Assembly: GCA_947259295.1 (NCBI GenBank) | Contig: CAMYMG010000067.1 | Span: 1 to 64,000 of the forward strand | Reading direction: 5' to 3' | From: an uncultured Rhizobiaceae bacterium | GTDB taxonomy: Bacteria; Pseudomonadota; Alphaproteobacteria; Rhizobiales; Rhizobiaceae | DNA: 64,000 bases | Shown: piece by piece, positions 47,247 through 56,920 of the stretch | Layout of the letters: every line of letters begins with the position of its first letter | Position numbering within the stretch: the first letter of the stretch is position 1 | Notes under the pieces: generated by a model | What the model was told of the DNA's origin: nothing | Seen by the model: only the letters and a program-made list of their open reading frames with translations | Database searches by the model: none | Position numbers and translations under genes: made by a program

Positions 47247-47825
47247 CTAGATGTTGCGGCTCCCGGGCTTGATCGCCGGGATTCTCGCAAGTTCAGGCGG
47301 CAGCTGATCGGCGGCATACGCCGGGACTTCGTATTCGGCAAGCGCGATCAGCGGTACGCCGACGTCGGTCTTGCCGGCCGAGCGGTCGATGATGCAGGCG
47401 GCGGCCGCGACTTCGGCGCCAAGGTCGTGCAGGCACTCGATGGTCTCGCGGATCGACAGGCCCGTCGTCACGATATCCTCGACGATCACGACCCTGGCCC
47501 CCTTCTCGATCTCGAAGCGGCGGAGGCGGAACTTGCCGTTCTCGCGCTCCACCCAGATCGCTGGAACGCCGAGATGGCGCGAGGTTTCGTAGGCCGGGAT
47601 CAGGCCGCCGATCGCCGGCCCGACGACATAGTCGATGCCGCCCGGCACTTCGGCGCGGATCTTGTCAGCAAGCGCGCGGCAGAGCTTTTCGGTCTTGTCG
47701 GCATGCATAAAGACACGCGCCTTCTGCAGGAAGACGGGGCTGCGCAGGCCCGACGTCAGGATGAAGTGGCCCTCGAGCACGGCGCCCGCTTCGCGGAAAA
47801 TGTCGATTACGTCACTGGTGTTCAT
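47247..47825 (-). CDS. pyrE: orotate phosphoribosyltransferase
   Basis: 192 residues from the ATG preceded by GGGAG. The PRPP loop '[19 protein letters not shown]' (near 110-128) has the acidic ED pair of type I phosphoribosyltransferases. '[19 protein letters not shown]' is also typical. It makes OMP from orotate and PRPP. 12 bp downstream of rsh. Confidence 0.94.
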   Translation of the reverse strand: MNTSDVIDIFREAGAVLEGHFILTSGLRSPVFLQKARVFMHADKTEKLCRALADKIRAEVPGGIDYVVGPAIGGLIPAYETSRHLGVPAIWVERENGKFRLRRFEIEKGARVVIVEDIVTTGLSIRETIECLHDLGAEVAAAACIIDRSAGKTDVGVPLIALAEYEVPAYAADQLPPELARIPAIKPGSRNI

Positions 47826-47837
47826 CGGCACTCCCGT

Positions 47838-50072
47838 TCAGCCGTTGACGCGTCGCGCATCGCTGACGCTGGTGTTGTCCTTCAGCTGCGTCAGCAACCG
47901 GCTCAGATGTTTCAGATCCCAGACTTCCAGATCGATCAGCATCTCGGTGAAGTCCGGCGCGGTGCGCGTCATCGACAGCATGTGGATGTTGGCGTCGTTG
48001 ACGGCGATGACCTGGGTTATCTCGGCAAGCGAACCCGGCGCATTGATGGCGGTCACCGAAATCCGTGCCGGAAAGCGCTCCTTGTTGTTCTCGTCGATGT
48101 CCCAGCGGACATCGATCCAGCGTTCGGGCTGGTCGTCGAAGGCCTGCAGCGACGGCGACTGGATCGGGTAGATGGTGATGCCCGATCCCGGCTGGACGAT
48201 GCCGACGATGCGGTCGCCCGGCACGGCGCCCTCCTCGGCGAAGCGCACCGGCAGATCGCCGCGCACGCCGCGGATCGGCACGGCCGCTTCGCGCACGCCG
48301 GTTTCGGCCTTGCCCTTCCTGGCGGCGCGGCCGGGCATCTGGAACAGCATGCCGGCGGCGTTGCGCAGGTTGAACCAGCCCTCCTCGCGCTGCTTGGGTG
48401 CAGGCTGGGTGACGCGCTCGTCCTTGAAGTCCGGGAAGACGGCCTTGATGACATCCGTCGAGGCGAGTTCGCCACGGCCGACGGAGGCCAGCACATCGTC
48501 GATGTCCTTGCGTGCAAGGCGGTGCAGCACAGGCTTCAGGCTGTCCTTCGTGAAGGTCTTGCCGGAGCGTTCGAAGGCGCGTTCGAGGATGCGCATGCCG
48601 AGACCGGAAAACTGCTTGCGCATGGCATTCTTGGTCGCCCGGCGGATGGCGGCGCGCGCCTTGCCGGTGACGACCATCGATTCCCAAGCCGCCGGAGGCA
48701 CCTGCGCCTTGGAGCGGATGATCTCGACCTCGTCGCCATTCTTCAGTTCCGTCATCAGCGGCATGATGCGGCCATTGACCTTGGCGCCGACGCAGGTGTC
48801 GCCGACATCGGTGTGGACGGCATAGGCGAAATCGATCGGGATGGCGCCGCGCGGCAGTGCAATCAGCGTGCCCTTGGGGGTAAAGCAGAAGACCTGGTCC
48901 TGGAAAAGTTCCAGCCGAGTGTTTTCGAGGAAATCCTCCGGGTTGTCGCCCTCGGCCAGCTGCTCGATGGTGCGCCGCAGCCAGGCATAGGCGTTGGTCT
49001 CCTTCGAGATTGACGGGATCGAGCCGTTCACCTTGCCGGCATTGTCCTTGTAGAGCGCATGCACGGCGACGCCGTATTCGGCGACCTTGTTCATCTCGCG
49101 GGTGCGTATCTGCAACTCGATGCGCTGGCGCGAGGGGCCGACGATGGTGGTATGGATCGACCGGTAATCGTTCTGCTTGGGCGTCGAGATGTAGTCCTTG
49201 AAGCGGCCGGGAACCATCGACCACGTGGTGTGGATGGCACCCAGCGCGCGGTAGCAGTCCTCGACCGTATCGACGATGGCGCGGAAGCCGAAGATGTCGG
49301 AGAGCTGCTCGAAGGACAGCGCTTTCGCCTCCATCTTGCGGAAGACGGACCATGGCTTCTTCTGGCGGCTCTTGACCTCGGCCTTGATGCCGTACTTCTC
49401 GAACAGGCCGGAGAGCGACTGCTCGATCTCGCCGACAACGTTGCGGTTCTTCTCGAAGATCGCCGCAAGCCGCTCGGTGACGGTCCTGTAGGCTTCCGGG
49501 TTGATCTGCCGGAAGGCCAGTTCCTCCAGTTCCTCGCGCATGCCCTGCATGCCCATGCGCCCGGCAAGCGGCGCATAGATCTCCATCGTCTCCTCGGCGA
49601 TGCGCAGGCGCTTGGCCTCGGGCACGTGGTCGAGCGTGCGCATGTTGTGCAGCCGGTCGGCGAGCTTGACCAGCAGGACGCGAACGTCTTCGGAGATCGC
49701 AAGCAGCAGCTTCCTGAGGTTTTCCGCCTGCTCGGCCTTCTTCGAGACGAGGTCGAGCTTCTTCAGCTTGGTCAGCCCCTCGACCAGCTTGCCCATCTCG
49801 GGGCCGAACAGCTCGTCGATCTCGGCCCGCGTGGCGGTGGTATCCTCGATCGTGTCATGCAGGAGCGCGACGGCGATGGTCGCCTCGTCCATATGCATGT
49901 CGGTCAGGATGGCGGCGACTTCGAGCGGGTGGGAGAAATAGGGATCGCCGGAAGCACGCCGCTGGTGCCCGTGCTTCTGCATGGCGTAGACATAGGCCCG
50001 GTTGAGCAATGCTTCGTTCACGTCGGGCTTGTAGCGCTGGACGCGCTCGACAAGCTCATACTGACGCATCAT
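47838..50072 (-). CDS. rsh: bifunctional (p)ppGpp synthetase/hydrolase
   Basis: 744 residues with the full RelA/SpoT layout. An N-terminal HD hydrolase has 'YFSHPLEVAAILTDM' and 'ALLHDTIEDT', with intact histidine and aspartates. The synthetase domain contains 'RPWSVFRKMEAKAL'-like and 'DYISTPKQNDYRSIHT' motifs. TGS ('IDFAYAVHTDVGDTCVGAKV'), helical and C-terminal ACT domains follow. Alphaproteobacteria commonly have this single long Rsh controlling the stringent response. rpoZ precedes it by 110 bp with a strong hairpin in between. The synthetase motif was read in part from the frame and not checked by alignment. Confidence 0.95.
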   Translation of the reverse strand: MMRQYELVERVQRYKPDVNEALLNRAYVYAMQKHGHQRRASGDPYFSHPLEVAAILTDMHMDEATIAVALLHDTIEDTTATRAEIDELFGPEMGKLVEGLTKLKKLDLVSKKAEQAENLRKLLLAISEDVRVLLVKLADRLHNMRTLDHVPEAKRLRIAEETMEIYAPLAGRMGMQGMREELEELAFRQINPEAYRTVTERLAAIFEKNRNVVGEIEQSLSGLFEKYGIKAEVKSRQKKPWSVFRKMEAKALSFEQLSDIFGFRAIVDTVEDCYRALGAIHTTWSMVPGRFKDYISTPKQNDYRSIHTTIVGPSRQRIELQIRTREMNKVAEYGVAVHALYKDNAGKVNGSIPSISKETNAYAWLRRTIEQLAEGDNPEDFLENTRLELFQDQVFCFTPKGTLIALPRGAIPIDFAYAVHTDVGDTCVGAKVNGRIMPLMTELKNGDEVEIIRSKAQVPPAAWESMVVTGKARAAIRRATKNAMRKQFSGLGMRILERAFERSGKTFTKDSLKPVLHRLARKDIDDVLASVGRGELASTDVIKAVFPDFKDERVTQPAPKQREEGWFNLRNAAGMLFQMPGRAARKGKAETGVREAAVPIRGVRGDLPVRFAEEGAVPGDRIVGIVQPGSGITIYPIQSPSLQAFDDQPERWIDVRWDIDENNKERFPARISVTAINAPGSLAEITQVIAVNDANIHMLSMTRTAPDFTEMLIDLEVWDLKHLSRLLTQLKDNTSVSDARRVNG

Positions 50073-50100
50073 GCGCTAAATTCCCGGGGCCAAAAACAGA

Positions 50101-50130
50101 ATATGCGCCGTAAAGATTTACGGCGCATAT
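50101..50130 (-). terminator. perfect 14-bp hairpin between rpoZ and rsh
   Basis: Arms ATATGCGCCGTAAA/TTTACGGCGCATAT have a 2-base centre. On the minus strand a TTTTT run begins 4 bases beyond the stem. It may terminate part of the rpoZ transcript or form the 5' end of rsh mRNA. Confidence 0.6.
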
Positions 50131-50182
50131 CATAGATAGCTACTAAAGCCGCCGCGCGGAAGTCCGCGGCCGCCGTGTCAGG

Positions 50183-50584
50183 TCAATAGTCGTCGCTCTT
50201 TTCCGGCGGAACGAGACCCTCGATGCCGGCGAGCAGGTCTTCCTCGGTCATGCGATCGAAGACGACTGCGTCGTCAGCATCGTCCGATTCCGCCGTAGCG
50301 GCGACGGCACCCGTCTGGTCGGTGAGTTCCTGGCCTTCCGCCTCGGGCTCGTCCACCTCGACATGCTTCTGCAGCGAGTGGATCAGATCCTCCTTCAGGT
50401 CGCCCGGAGACAGCGTCTCTTCGGCGATCTCGCGCAGCGCAACGACGGGGTTCTTGTCGTTGTCGCGCGGGAGCGTGATCTGGGCGCCCTGGCTGATCTG
50501 GCGGGCGCGGTGGCCGGCGAGCAGGACCAGTTCAAAGCGATTGTCGACCTTGTCGATGCAATCTTCAACAGTAACGCGGGCCAT
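50183..50584 (-). CDS. rpoZ: DNA-directed RNA polymerase omega subunit
   Basis: 133 residues. '[20 protein letters not shown]' then 'LAGHRARQI' is the omega signature. '[17 protein letters not shown]' is also typical. The C-terminal 60 residues form an acidic tail usual for alphaproteobacteria. It assists RNA polymerase assembly and ppGpp binding. It heads the cluster running to recO and is divergent from the NYN gene across 269 bp. Confidence 0.95.
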   Translation of the reverse strand: MARVTVEDCIDKVDNRFELVLLAGHRARQISQGAQITLPRDNDKNPVVALREIAEETLSPGDLKEDLIHSLQKHVEVDEPEAEGQELTDQTGAVAATAESDDADDAVVFDRMTEEDLLAGIEGLVPPEKSDDY

Positions 50585-50853
50585 TGGAGTGCCCCTTTCA
50601 TTTCCTGGATGTATTGGAAAACAGGCGCGGTGAATAACCTGAAAGGCGGCCAATTACAAGCGCCATGCACGGCATGCCGGCCGACGCCTCGCGCCCGCCT
50701 GCAATCACATTTTCTTGTAGCCCGGGCGAACCCTTGGAATGGTCCGGATCGCTCTATATCCTTTGATTGTGGGCTGCGCGCGCACTTTTTCAGCAACCCG
50801 ATGCATATCGAGAACGTATTTGAACGACCCCTATTGCTGAAGGAATTTTTGAG

Positions 50854-51435
50854 ATGTTTGACCCAAGAGAGAAGATTGCGCTCTTTATCGACGGTGCGAA
50901 TCTCTATGCCACGTCGCGTTCGCTGGGCTTCGACATCGACTACCGCAAGCTGCTGGCGAGCTTCCAGAAGCGCGGCTATCTCATCCGCGCCTATTACTAT
51001 ACGGCGTTGATCGAGGATCAGGAGTACTCCTCGATCCGGCCGCTGATCGACTGGCTCGACTATAACGGCTTCAAGGTCGTGACCAAGCCGGCGAAGGAAT
51101 TCACGGATGCGTCGGGACGCCGCAAGATCAAGGGAAACATGGACATCGAGCTGACGGTCGACGCTCTGGAACTCGCCGAGCATGTCGACCACTACGTCAT
51201 CTTTTCGGGCGACGGCGACTTCAGGACGCTTGTCGAGGCGCTGCAGCGGCGCGGCCGCAAGGTCAGCATCATCTCGACGATGGCATCGCAGCCGCCGATG
51301 ATCTCCGACGACCTGCGCCGCCAGGCCGACCACTTCATCGACCTGATGTCGTTGAAGAACGAGATCGGCCGCGACCCGTCCGAGCGGCCGGTGCGGCGGC
51401 AGGATCCGCTCGACGACGACGAAGGCGACATTTGA
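50854..51435 (+). CDS. NYN-domain protein (LabA/DUF88 type)
   Basis: 193 residues. The PIN-like NYN fold begins 'KIALFIDGANLYATSRSLGF' with a first catalytic aspartate. 'GNMDIELTVDALEL' and 'YVIFSGDGDFRTLVEALQRRG' add the other acidic residues. The family is thought to be metal-dependent ribonucleases. Overlaps the start of udgB by 4 bp. The C-terminus is charged. Nuclease activity is inferred from the retained acidic residues. Confidence 0.88.
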   Translation: MFDPREKIALFIDGANLYATSRSLGFDIDYRKLLASFQKRGYLIRAYYYTALIEDQEYSSIRPLIDWLDYNGFKVVTKPAKEFTDASGRRKIKGNMDIELTVDALELAEHVDHYVIFSGDGDFRTLVEALQRRGRKVSIISTMASQPPMISDDLRRQADHFIDLMSLKNEIGRDPSERPVRRQDPLDDDEGDI

Positions 51436-52145
51436 CCCCCCTCTCTCCCCCCGCCTTTCCAGCCGAGCCGTCTCATGACTGCCCGCTCTGCCCCCGGCTG
51501 CACGACTTCATCGGGCTGTGGCGGCAGCGCGAGCCGGAATGGTTCAACGGACCGGTGCCGACCTTCATGCCGCCGGAAGGGGCGGAATCCGTCCGCCTGC
51601 TGATCGTCGGCCTGGCGCCCGGACTGCGCGGGGCGAATCGCACGGGCCGGCCGTTCACCGGCGATTTCGCCGGCGACCTCCTGTACAGCACCTTGATCCG
51701 GTTCGGCTTGGCTAGAGGCAGGTTCGAGGCCCGGCCCGACGACAGCCTCGAACTGGTCGGCACGGCGATCACTAATGCGGTGCGCTGCGTGCCGCCGGAG
51801 AACAAGCCGGTGGGTGCCGAGATCGCCACCTGCCGGCAATTTCTTCAGGCGACGATCGCCCGCTTTCCGAACCTTAGCGCCATCATGACGCTCGGCGTGA
51901 TCTCGCACCAGTCGACGGTACGGGCGCTCGGACATCGCGTTGCGGCCCTGCCGTTCAGCCACGGCGCGACGCAGGCAGCAGGCGCCCTGACGCTGTTTTC
52001 CAGCTATCACTGCTCGCGCTACAACACCAATACGGGGCGGCTGACGGAAGAGATGTTCGTCGATGTATTCGGCGAGATCGCCGCGTTTCTGGAAAGCCGG
52101 GATCAGGCCAGCGGCCCGGCCGGAGCTAGCCCCGCTCCTTCATGA
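51432..52145 (+). CDS. uracil-DNA glycosylase family 5 (UDGb)
   Basis: 237 residues with TTG start overlapping the NYN stop (TTGA). Motif A '[19 protein letters not shown]' and motif B '[14 protein letters not shown]' are those of UDGb, which lacks the usual catalytic Asp/Asn. Cysteines near the N-terminus ('CPLCPRL') and 'RCVP' plus 'TCRQF' could hold the family's 4Fe-4S cluster. It excises uracil and other deaminated bases from DNA. Its 3' end overlaps the convergent smpB by 20 bp. Confidence 0.88.
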   Translation: MTPLSPPAFPAEPSHDCPLCPRLHDFIGLWRQREPEWFNGPVPTFMPPEGAESVRLLIVGLAPGLRGANRTGRPFTGDFAGDLLYSTLIRFGLARGRFEARPDDSLELVGTAITNAVRCVPPENKPVGAEIATCRQFLQATIARFPNLSAIMTLGVISHQSTVRALGHRVAALPFSHGATQAAGALTLFSSYHCSRYNTNTGRLTEEMFVDVFGEIAAFLESRDQASGPAGASPAPS

Positions 52146-52605
52146 GCCGGCTTTTCTCGCGCGCCCAGTCGCGGTTCTTCTCCGTCTCGCGCTTGTCGTG
52201 CAACTTCTTGCCCTTTGCGACGGCGAGCAGCAGCTTGGCCCGGCCCCGGTCGTTGAAGTAGATCTTCAACGGCACCATGGTCATGCCTTCGCGGTCGACG
52301 CTCTGGCCGAGTCTGGCCATTTCACGCTTGTTCAAGAGCAGCTTGCGGCGGCGGCGCGGCTCGTGGTTGAAGCGGTTGGCCTGCAGGTATTCGGGCAGAT
52401 AGGAATTGATCAGCCAGATCTCGCCGCCTTCCATCGAGGCGTAAGACTCCTGGATATTGGCGTGACCCTCGCGCAGCGCCTTGACCTCGGTGCCGGTCAA
52501 CACAAGGCCGGCCTCGACGGTGTCCAGCACCTCGTAGGAATAGCGCGCCTTGCGATTTTCCGCGACGGTCTTGTTGTTGGGATCGGCTTTTCTGACCTGA
52601 TTCAT
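52126..52605 (-). CDS. smpB: SsrA-binding protein
   Basis: 159 residues. '[20 protein letters not shown]', '[20 protein letters not shown]' and '[20 protein letters not shown]' are SmpB motifs. The C-terminal basic tail starts '[17 protein letters not shown]'. It binds tmRNA for ribosome rescue. Same operon as dapA (23-bp gap), an order common in Rhizobiales. Confidence 0.96.
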   Translation of the reverse strand: MNQVRKADPNNKTVAENRKARYSYEVLDTVEAGLVLTGTEVKALREGHANIQESYASMEGGEIWLINSYLPEYLQANRFNHEPRRRRKLLLNKREMARLGQSVDREGMTMVPLKIYFNDRGRAKLLLAVAKGKKLHDKRETEKNRDWAREKSRLMKERG

Positions 52606-52628
52606 GGCACTGAAGTGGCGCGCAGCAC

Positions 52629-53510
52629 CTAGTTAATCAAGCCCGCGTGCTGCATCGCCGCGTCGATCCGGGCCGCCGTCTCCGGTTCCACGGTCATCAG
52701 CGGCGAGCGCAGGACGTTCTCGACCTTGCCGAGCCTGGAGAGCGCATACTTTGCTCCCGACACGCCGGGTTCGATGAAGATCGCCTTGTGCAGCGGCATC
52801 AGCCGGTCCTGCAGTTCGAGCGCCTTCTTGCCGTCGCCGCTGAGCGAGGCTTCCTGGAATTCCGCACAAAGCCGCGGCGCGACATTGGAGGTGACCGAGA
52901 TGGCGCCGACGCCGCCATGCGCGTTGAAGCCGAGAGCGGAGGCATCCTCGCCGGAAAGCTGGATGAAATCGTTGCCGCAGGTGATGCGCTGCTCCGAGAC
53001 GCGCTCGACCTTGCCGGTCGCGTCCTTGACGCCGGCGATGTTGGCGAAGTCGTGCGCCAGCCTCCCCATGGTCTCCGGCGACATGTCGATGATCGAGCGG
53101 GGCGGAATGTTGTAGATGATGACGGGCAGCTTCGTCGCCTTGGCGACGGCGGCGAAATGCGCATAGAGGCCGCGTTGCGTCGGCTTGTTGTAATAGGGCG
53201 TGACGACCAGCACCGCGTCGGCGCCGACCTGTTCGGCGAACTTGACGAGGCCGACGGCTTCCTCGGTGTTGTTCGAGCCGGCGCCGGCAACCACCGGCAC
53301 GCGGCCCCTGGCGACCTCGACGCAGGCCCTGACCACCTGGCGATGCTCGTCATGCGAGAGCGTCGGCGACTCACCGGTCGTGCCGACAGGAACCAGGCCC
53401 TTGGTGCCCTCGGCGACCTGCCAGTCGACGAAGGCGCGAAAGGCTTTCTCGTCGAACGCGCCATTCGTGGCAAACGGCGTCACGAGCGCAGTCATCGAGC
53501 CTCTCAGCAT
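52629..53510 (-). CDS. dapA: 4-hydroxy-tetrahydrodipicolinate synthase
   Basis: 293 residues. Signature '[19 protein letters not shown]', then '[14 protein letters not shown]', tyrosine in '[11 protein letters not shown]', and the Schiff-base lysine in 'IAGVKDATG'. It condenses pyruvate with aspartate semialdehyde in lysine and DAP synthesis. ATG supported by GGGAG about 9 bases upstream. Divergent from slt. Confidence 0.95.
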   Translation of the reverse strand: MLRGSMTALVTPFATNGAFDEKAFRAFVDWQVAEGTKGLVPVGTTGESPTLSHDEHRQVVRACVEVARGRVPVVAGAGSNNTEEAVGLVKFAEQVGADAVLVVTPYYNKPTQRGLYAHFAAVAKATKLPVIIYNIPPRSIIDMSPETMGRLAHDFANIAGVKDATGKVERVSEQRITCGNDFIQLSGEDASALGFNAHGGVGAISVTSNVAPRLCAEFQEASLSGDGKKALELQDRLMPLHKAIFIEPGVSGAKYALSRLGKVENVLRSPLMTVEPETAARIDAAMQHAGLIN

Positions 53511-53728
53511 GGTCGTCAACTCCCGGTATTTTCTGGTCTCTTTTCTGTACTGGGCGGCTTTTAGCCGAAACATGCGCGGCGCACCATAGTCCTGACCCAT
53601 AGTTGGTGCAGGTACAGGCGTGACCCGAGCGCCGCACCGCGAAAGCCTGCGCGGTACGCCGCTCCGCCCTCCCCTCCGGCGGAAGGGTTCCCTCAAACCG
53701 TTCCGCTTGGTAATCTGAAGACGAGAGA

Positions 53729-55756
53729 ATGATGGATTCGATGCGCTCACGGCGTTCCCACCGCTTGACGATTGGCGCCGGCCTGCTCGCGCTGCTGCCG
53801 CTTGTCGGCACCGCTGCTGGCCTCTTTGCGCTGAGCAGTCCTGCCCTCGCCCGGCAGGCCGATTTCACGCGTCCCGACAGCGAGGCCGACCGGCTGAAGG
53901 ACAGTCTCGATGCGTTGTCGGCCGAGAAGGTGGCGGAAGCCCGCAGCGTCCGCGACCGGCTGCCCGAGAACAGCCTGGACCGCCACATATTGGCGTGGGC
54001 GATTGCCATGCATGGCGGTCCGGACGTGCCGAGCAGCGAGATCGCGGCGACGGCAGCGGCGCTTGCCGGCTGGCCCGGCATGGAAACGCTGCGCATCAAC
54101 CGCGAGCGGGCGCTCTATCGGGAGCGCCCTGATCCGCTGGAGGTGATCCAGGCCTTCGCTGACAGCGCGCCGGAGACCTTGCAGGGCGTGCTGCTGCTGA
54201 CGCGGGCCCACGCGGCCGCCGGGCAGATGAGCGACGCCCACGCCGTGCTTTCGCCGTTCTGGCGAACCGAAAAGCTCGACGCGCAGGACGAACGGCGCAT
54301 CATCAAGGAATTCGGCGCCATACTGACCAAGCAGGACCACCGGGCACGCATGGAGCGCATGCTCTATGCCGACCGCATCAATTCGGCCAACCGGGTGGCG
54401 GAACTCGCGGAGGCGAAGCCCCTCGCCGATGCCTGGGCTGCCTGCACGCGCAACGAGAAGAAGGCCACCGCCCTGCTCGCGGCGGTGCCCGAGGAACAGC
54501 GCGCCGCCGGCTACGCGTTCGCGAAGGCGCGCTATCTCAGGCGCCACAAGAAGTACAAGGAAGCCGCCGAGGTGATGCTGAAGGCGCCGACCGAGCGCTC
54601 GGCGGTGGTCGACCCCGATGCCTGGTGGTTGGAGCGACGGGTGCTGTCGCGGGAGATGGTCGATCTCGGCGACATGAAGACGGCATACGCAATAGCCGCC
54701 GCGCATTCGGCCGAAAGCCCGGTCGAGGCCGCGGACGCCGAATTCCACGCCGGCTGGTATGCGTTGCGCGGCCTGAAGGACGCCAGCACCGCCTCTGGAC
54801 ATTTCGCCAAGATCGCCGATGTCGCCTCCGGGCCGATTTCGCTGTCGCGCGCCTATTACTGGCTGGGACGCGCGGCCGACGCCGGCGGACCAGGCAACGC
54901 CGAGGACTATTTCCGCAAGGCGGCAGCCTATGGCGCGACATTTTATGGCCAACTGGCCGCCGAACGCATCGGCGAGACATCGCTGAATGCCGCCTATCCC
55001 GAGCCGACGGAGGCCGACCGCAAGACTTTCGAGGGGCGCGAGGCGGTCAAGGCGATCATCCGGCTCGAGCAGATCGATTATCCATCGCTCGCCAACCGCC
55101 TTTACCGCGACCTGGCCGGCGAACTGACCAGCCCGGGCGAACTGGCGCTGCTCGCGCGGATGGTCGACCGGCGCGGCGACCACTTCCTGTCGCTGAAGGT
55201 CGGCAAGATCGCAGCGTCTCGCGGCATCGATATCGGCGCGCTGGCCCACCCGATCGGCGTGATCCCGCCCTCGGCGAACATATCGGGCGCCGGCAAGGCG
55301 CTGGCCTATGCGGTTGCGCGGCAGGAGAGCGAGTTCAATGTCGCAGCGGTTTCGGGTGCCGGCGCGCGCGGCCTGCTGCAGCTTTTGCCGGGAACCGCGA
55401 AGGAAGTGGCGAAAAAGGCCGGTCTTGCCTACTCGATCAACCGGCTGACAACCGACGCCGCCTATAATGCAACGCTCGGCGCGGCCTTTCTGGGCGAGCA
55501 GCTCGGCCGCTTCGACGGATCCTATATCCTGACCTTCGTCGGCTATAATGCCGGGCCGCGGCGCGCGCGCGACTGGATCAAGCGCTATGGCGACCCGCGC
55601 GGCAAGGATATCGAGACCGTCGTCGACTGGATCGAGAGCATTCCCTTCACCGAAACGCGAAGCTATGTGCAGCGGGTGATGGAGAACTATCAGGTCTACA
55701 AGATGCGGCTGTCGGGCAGCTTCGACATCGAAGGCGACCTGATAAACGGACGTTGA
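53729..55756 (+). CDS. slt: soluble lytic murein transglycosylase (Slt70-like)
   Basis: 675 residues. The signal sequence ([20 protein letters not shown] through ALA) is followed by a long alpha-helical superhelix (about 60-480) of TPR-like repeats. The C-terminal SLT domain has catalytic E533 in '[12 protein letters not shown]', then '[17 protein letters not shown]' and '[19 protein letters not shown]'. It cleaves peptidoglycan in the periplasm as a doughnut-shaped enzyme. GAAG-GAGAG lies before the ATG. Divergent from dapA, a common rhizobial arrangement. Confidence 0.93.
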   Translation: MMDSMRSRRSHRLTIGAGLLALLPLVGTAAGLFALSSPALARQADFTRPDSEADRLKDSLDALSAEKVAEARSVRDRLPENSLDRHILAWAIAMHGGPDVPSSEIAATAAALAGWPGMETLRINRERALYRERPDPLEVIQAFADSAPETLQGVLLLTRAHAAAGQMSDAHAVLSPFWRTEKLDAQDERRIIKEFGAILTKQDHRARMERMLYADRINSANRVAELAEAKPLADAWAACTRNEKKATALLAAVPEEQRAAGYAFAKARYLRRHKKYKEAAEVMLKAPTERSAVVDPDAWWLERRVLSREMVDLGDMKTAYAIAAAHSAESPVEAADAEFHAGWYALRGLKDASTASGHFAKIADVASGPISLSRAYYWLGRAADAGGPGNAEDYFRKAAAYGATFYGQLAAERIGETSLNAAYPEPTEADRKTFEGREAVKAIIRLEQIDYPSLANRLYRDLAGELTSPGELALLARMVDRRGDHFLSLKVGKIAASRGIDIGALAHPIGVIPPSANISGAGKALAYAVARQESEFNVAAVSGAGARGLLQLLPGTAKEVAKKAGLAYSINRLTTDAAYNATLGAAFLGEQLGRFDGSYILTFVGYNAGPRRARDWIKRYGDPRGKDIETVVDWIESIPFTETRSYVQRVMENYQVYKMRLSGSFDIEGDLINGR

Positions 55757-55911
55757 GCGGCAGCCCCGCTTGCACCGAAGCCTCGGCCCGGATCGTTTGG
55801 TCCGGCGGTGGACGGCGATCATTTTCCCTGCATCGGGCCGATTTTTGCATTATTCAACCGTGGGCGGCCGGATCCCGGCTGTCGAAACCAACAGCCGGGG
55901 CCAGAAGCAGC

Positions 55912-56790
55912 ATGACGTCCGACACAGGCTTTTCCGATCGGTTCTACACGTCGAGCGACGGGCTGAAGCTGCATGCACGGGTCTATGGCGAGGCCAATGG
56001 CGCGGCAGCGCCCGTGGTCTGCCTTCCCGGACTGACGCGCAACGCCCGCGACTTTCACGAACTGGCGATCCACCTGTCGCAAAAGATCGAGACGCCGCGC
56101 CAGGTCATCGCCTTCGATTATCGCGGCCGCGGCCGCTCGGCCTTCGACCGGGACTGGCACAACTATAATGTCGTGGTCGAGGCGGGCGACATCATCGCCG
56201 GGCTGATCGCGCTCGGTGTCGAGCACGGCCACTTCATCGGCACCTCACGCGGCGGGCTGATCATCCACGTGCTGGCGGGCACGCGCCCGACGCTCCTGAA
56301 ATCCGTGGTGCTGAACGATGTTGGCCCGGTGCTTGAGGGCGAAGGACTGGCGCATATCCGCTCCTACCTGACGCGCGCCCCACGGCCGGCGACCATGGCC
56401 GACGCGGTTGCGGTGCAGCGCACTGCTCACGGCGCGGCGTTTCCGGCGCTGAGCGACGACGACTGGCTGCGTTACACCAAGGCGATCTACCGCGAGCAGA
56501 GCGGCAGGCCGGAGCGCGATTTCGACCCGGCGCTCTTGAAGACCATCAAGGGGCTGAACCTCAACCGACCGCTGCCCGACATCTGGCAGCAGTTCGAAGG
56601 CCTGTGCGGTGTGCCGATGCTCGCCATCCGCGGCGAGAACTCGAAACTTCTTGCAGCCGAGACGCTCGCGGAAATGGCCCGCCGCCATCCGAACTGCGAG
56701 ACGGTAACGGTGCCCGGCCAGGGCCATCCGCCGATGCTGGAGACGGGAACGCTGCCGGAGACGATCGCGGGGTTTTTGGCGCGGAATTGA
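55912..56790 (+). CDS. alpha/beta hydrolase
   Basis: 292 residues. 'VVCLPGLTRNARDFHELA' is the oxyanion region, 'FDYRGRGRSAFDRDW' follows, the nucleophile serine is in GTSRGGLI, and the histidine in 'VPGQGHPPML'. The substrate is unknown. Start chosen at the ATG before 'TSDTGFSDRFYTSSDGLKLH'. Stands downstream of slt with a 155-bp gap. Confidence 0.88.
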   Translation: MTSDTGFSDRFYTSSDGLKLHARVYGEANGAAAPVVCLPGLTRNARDFHELAIHLSQKIETPRQVIAFDYRGRGRSAFDRDWHNYNVVVEAGDIIAGLIALGVEHGHFIGTSRGGLIIHVLAGTRPTLLKSVVLNDVGPVLEGEGLAHIRSYLTRAPRPATMADAVAVQRTAHGAAFPALSDDDWLRYTKAIYREQSGRPERDFDPALLKTIKGLNLNRPLPDIWQQFEGLCGVPMLAIRGENSKLLAAETLAEMARRHPNCETVTVPGQGHPPMLETGTLPETIAGFLARN

Positions 56791-56920
56791 AACAGGCGTT
56801 GCGCCGTTGGATTGACTGATGGCACTCGATTGATTGAAAAACGTGAAGGATGCGGCCTTTTGTTGGGCATCGGACAGCGCTAGTCGCGCCAACATCGGAC
56901 GAAAGAGGACTTAGGCGACC

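Noticed and set aside
49059..50135. 358-codon plus-strand frame opposite rsh
   Set aside because: Mirror of the conserved HD and synthetase domains of rsh; no independent motif, RBS or promoter.
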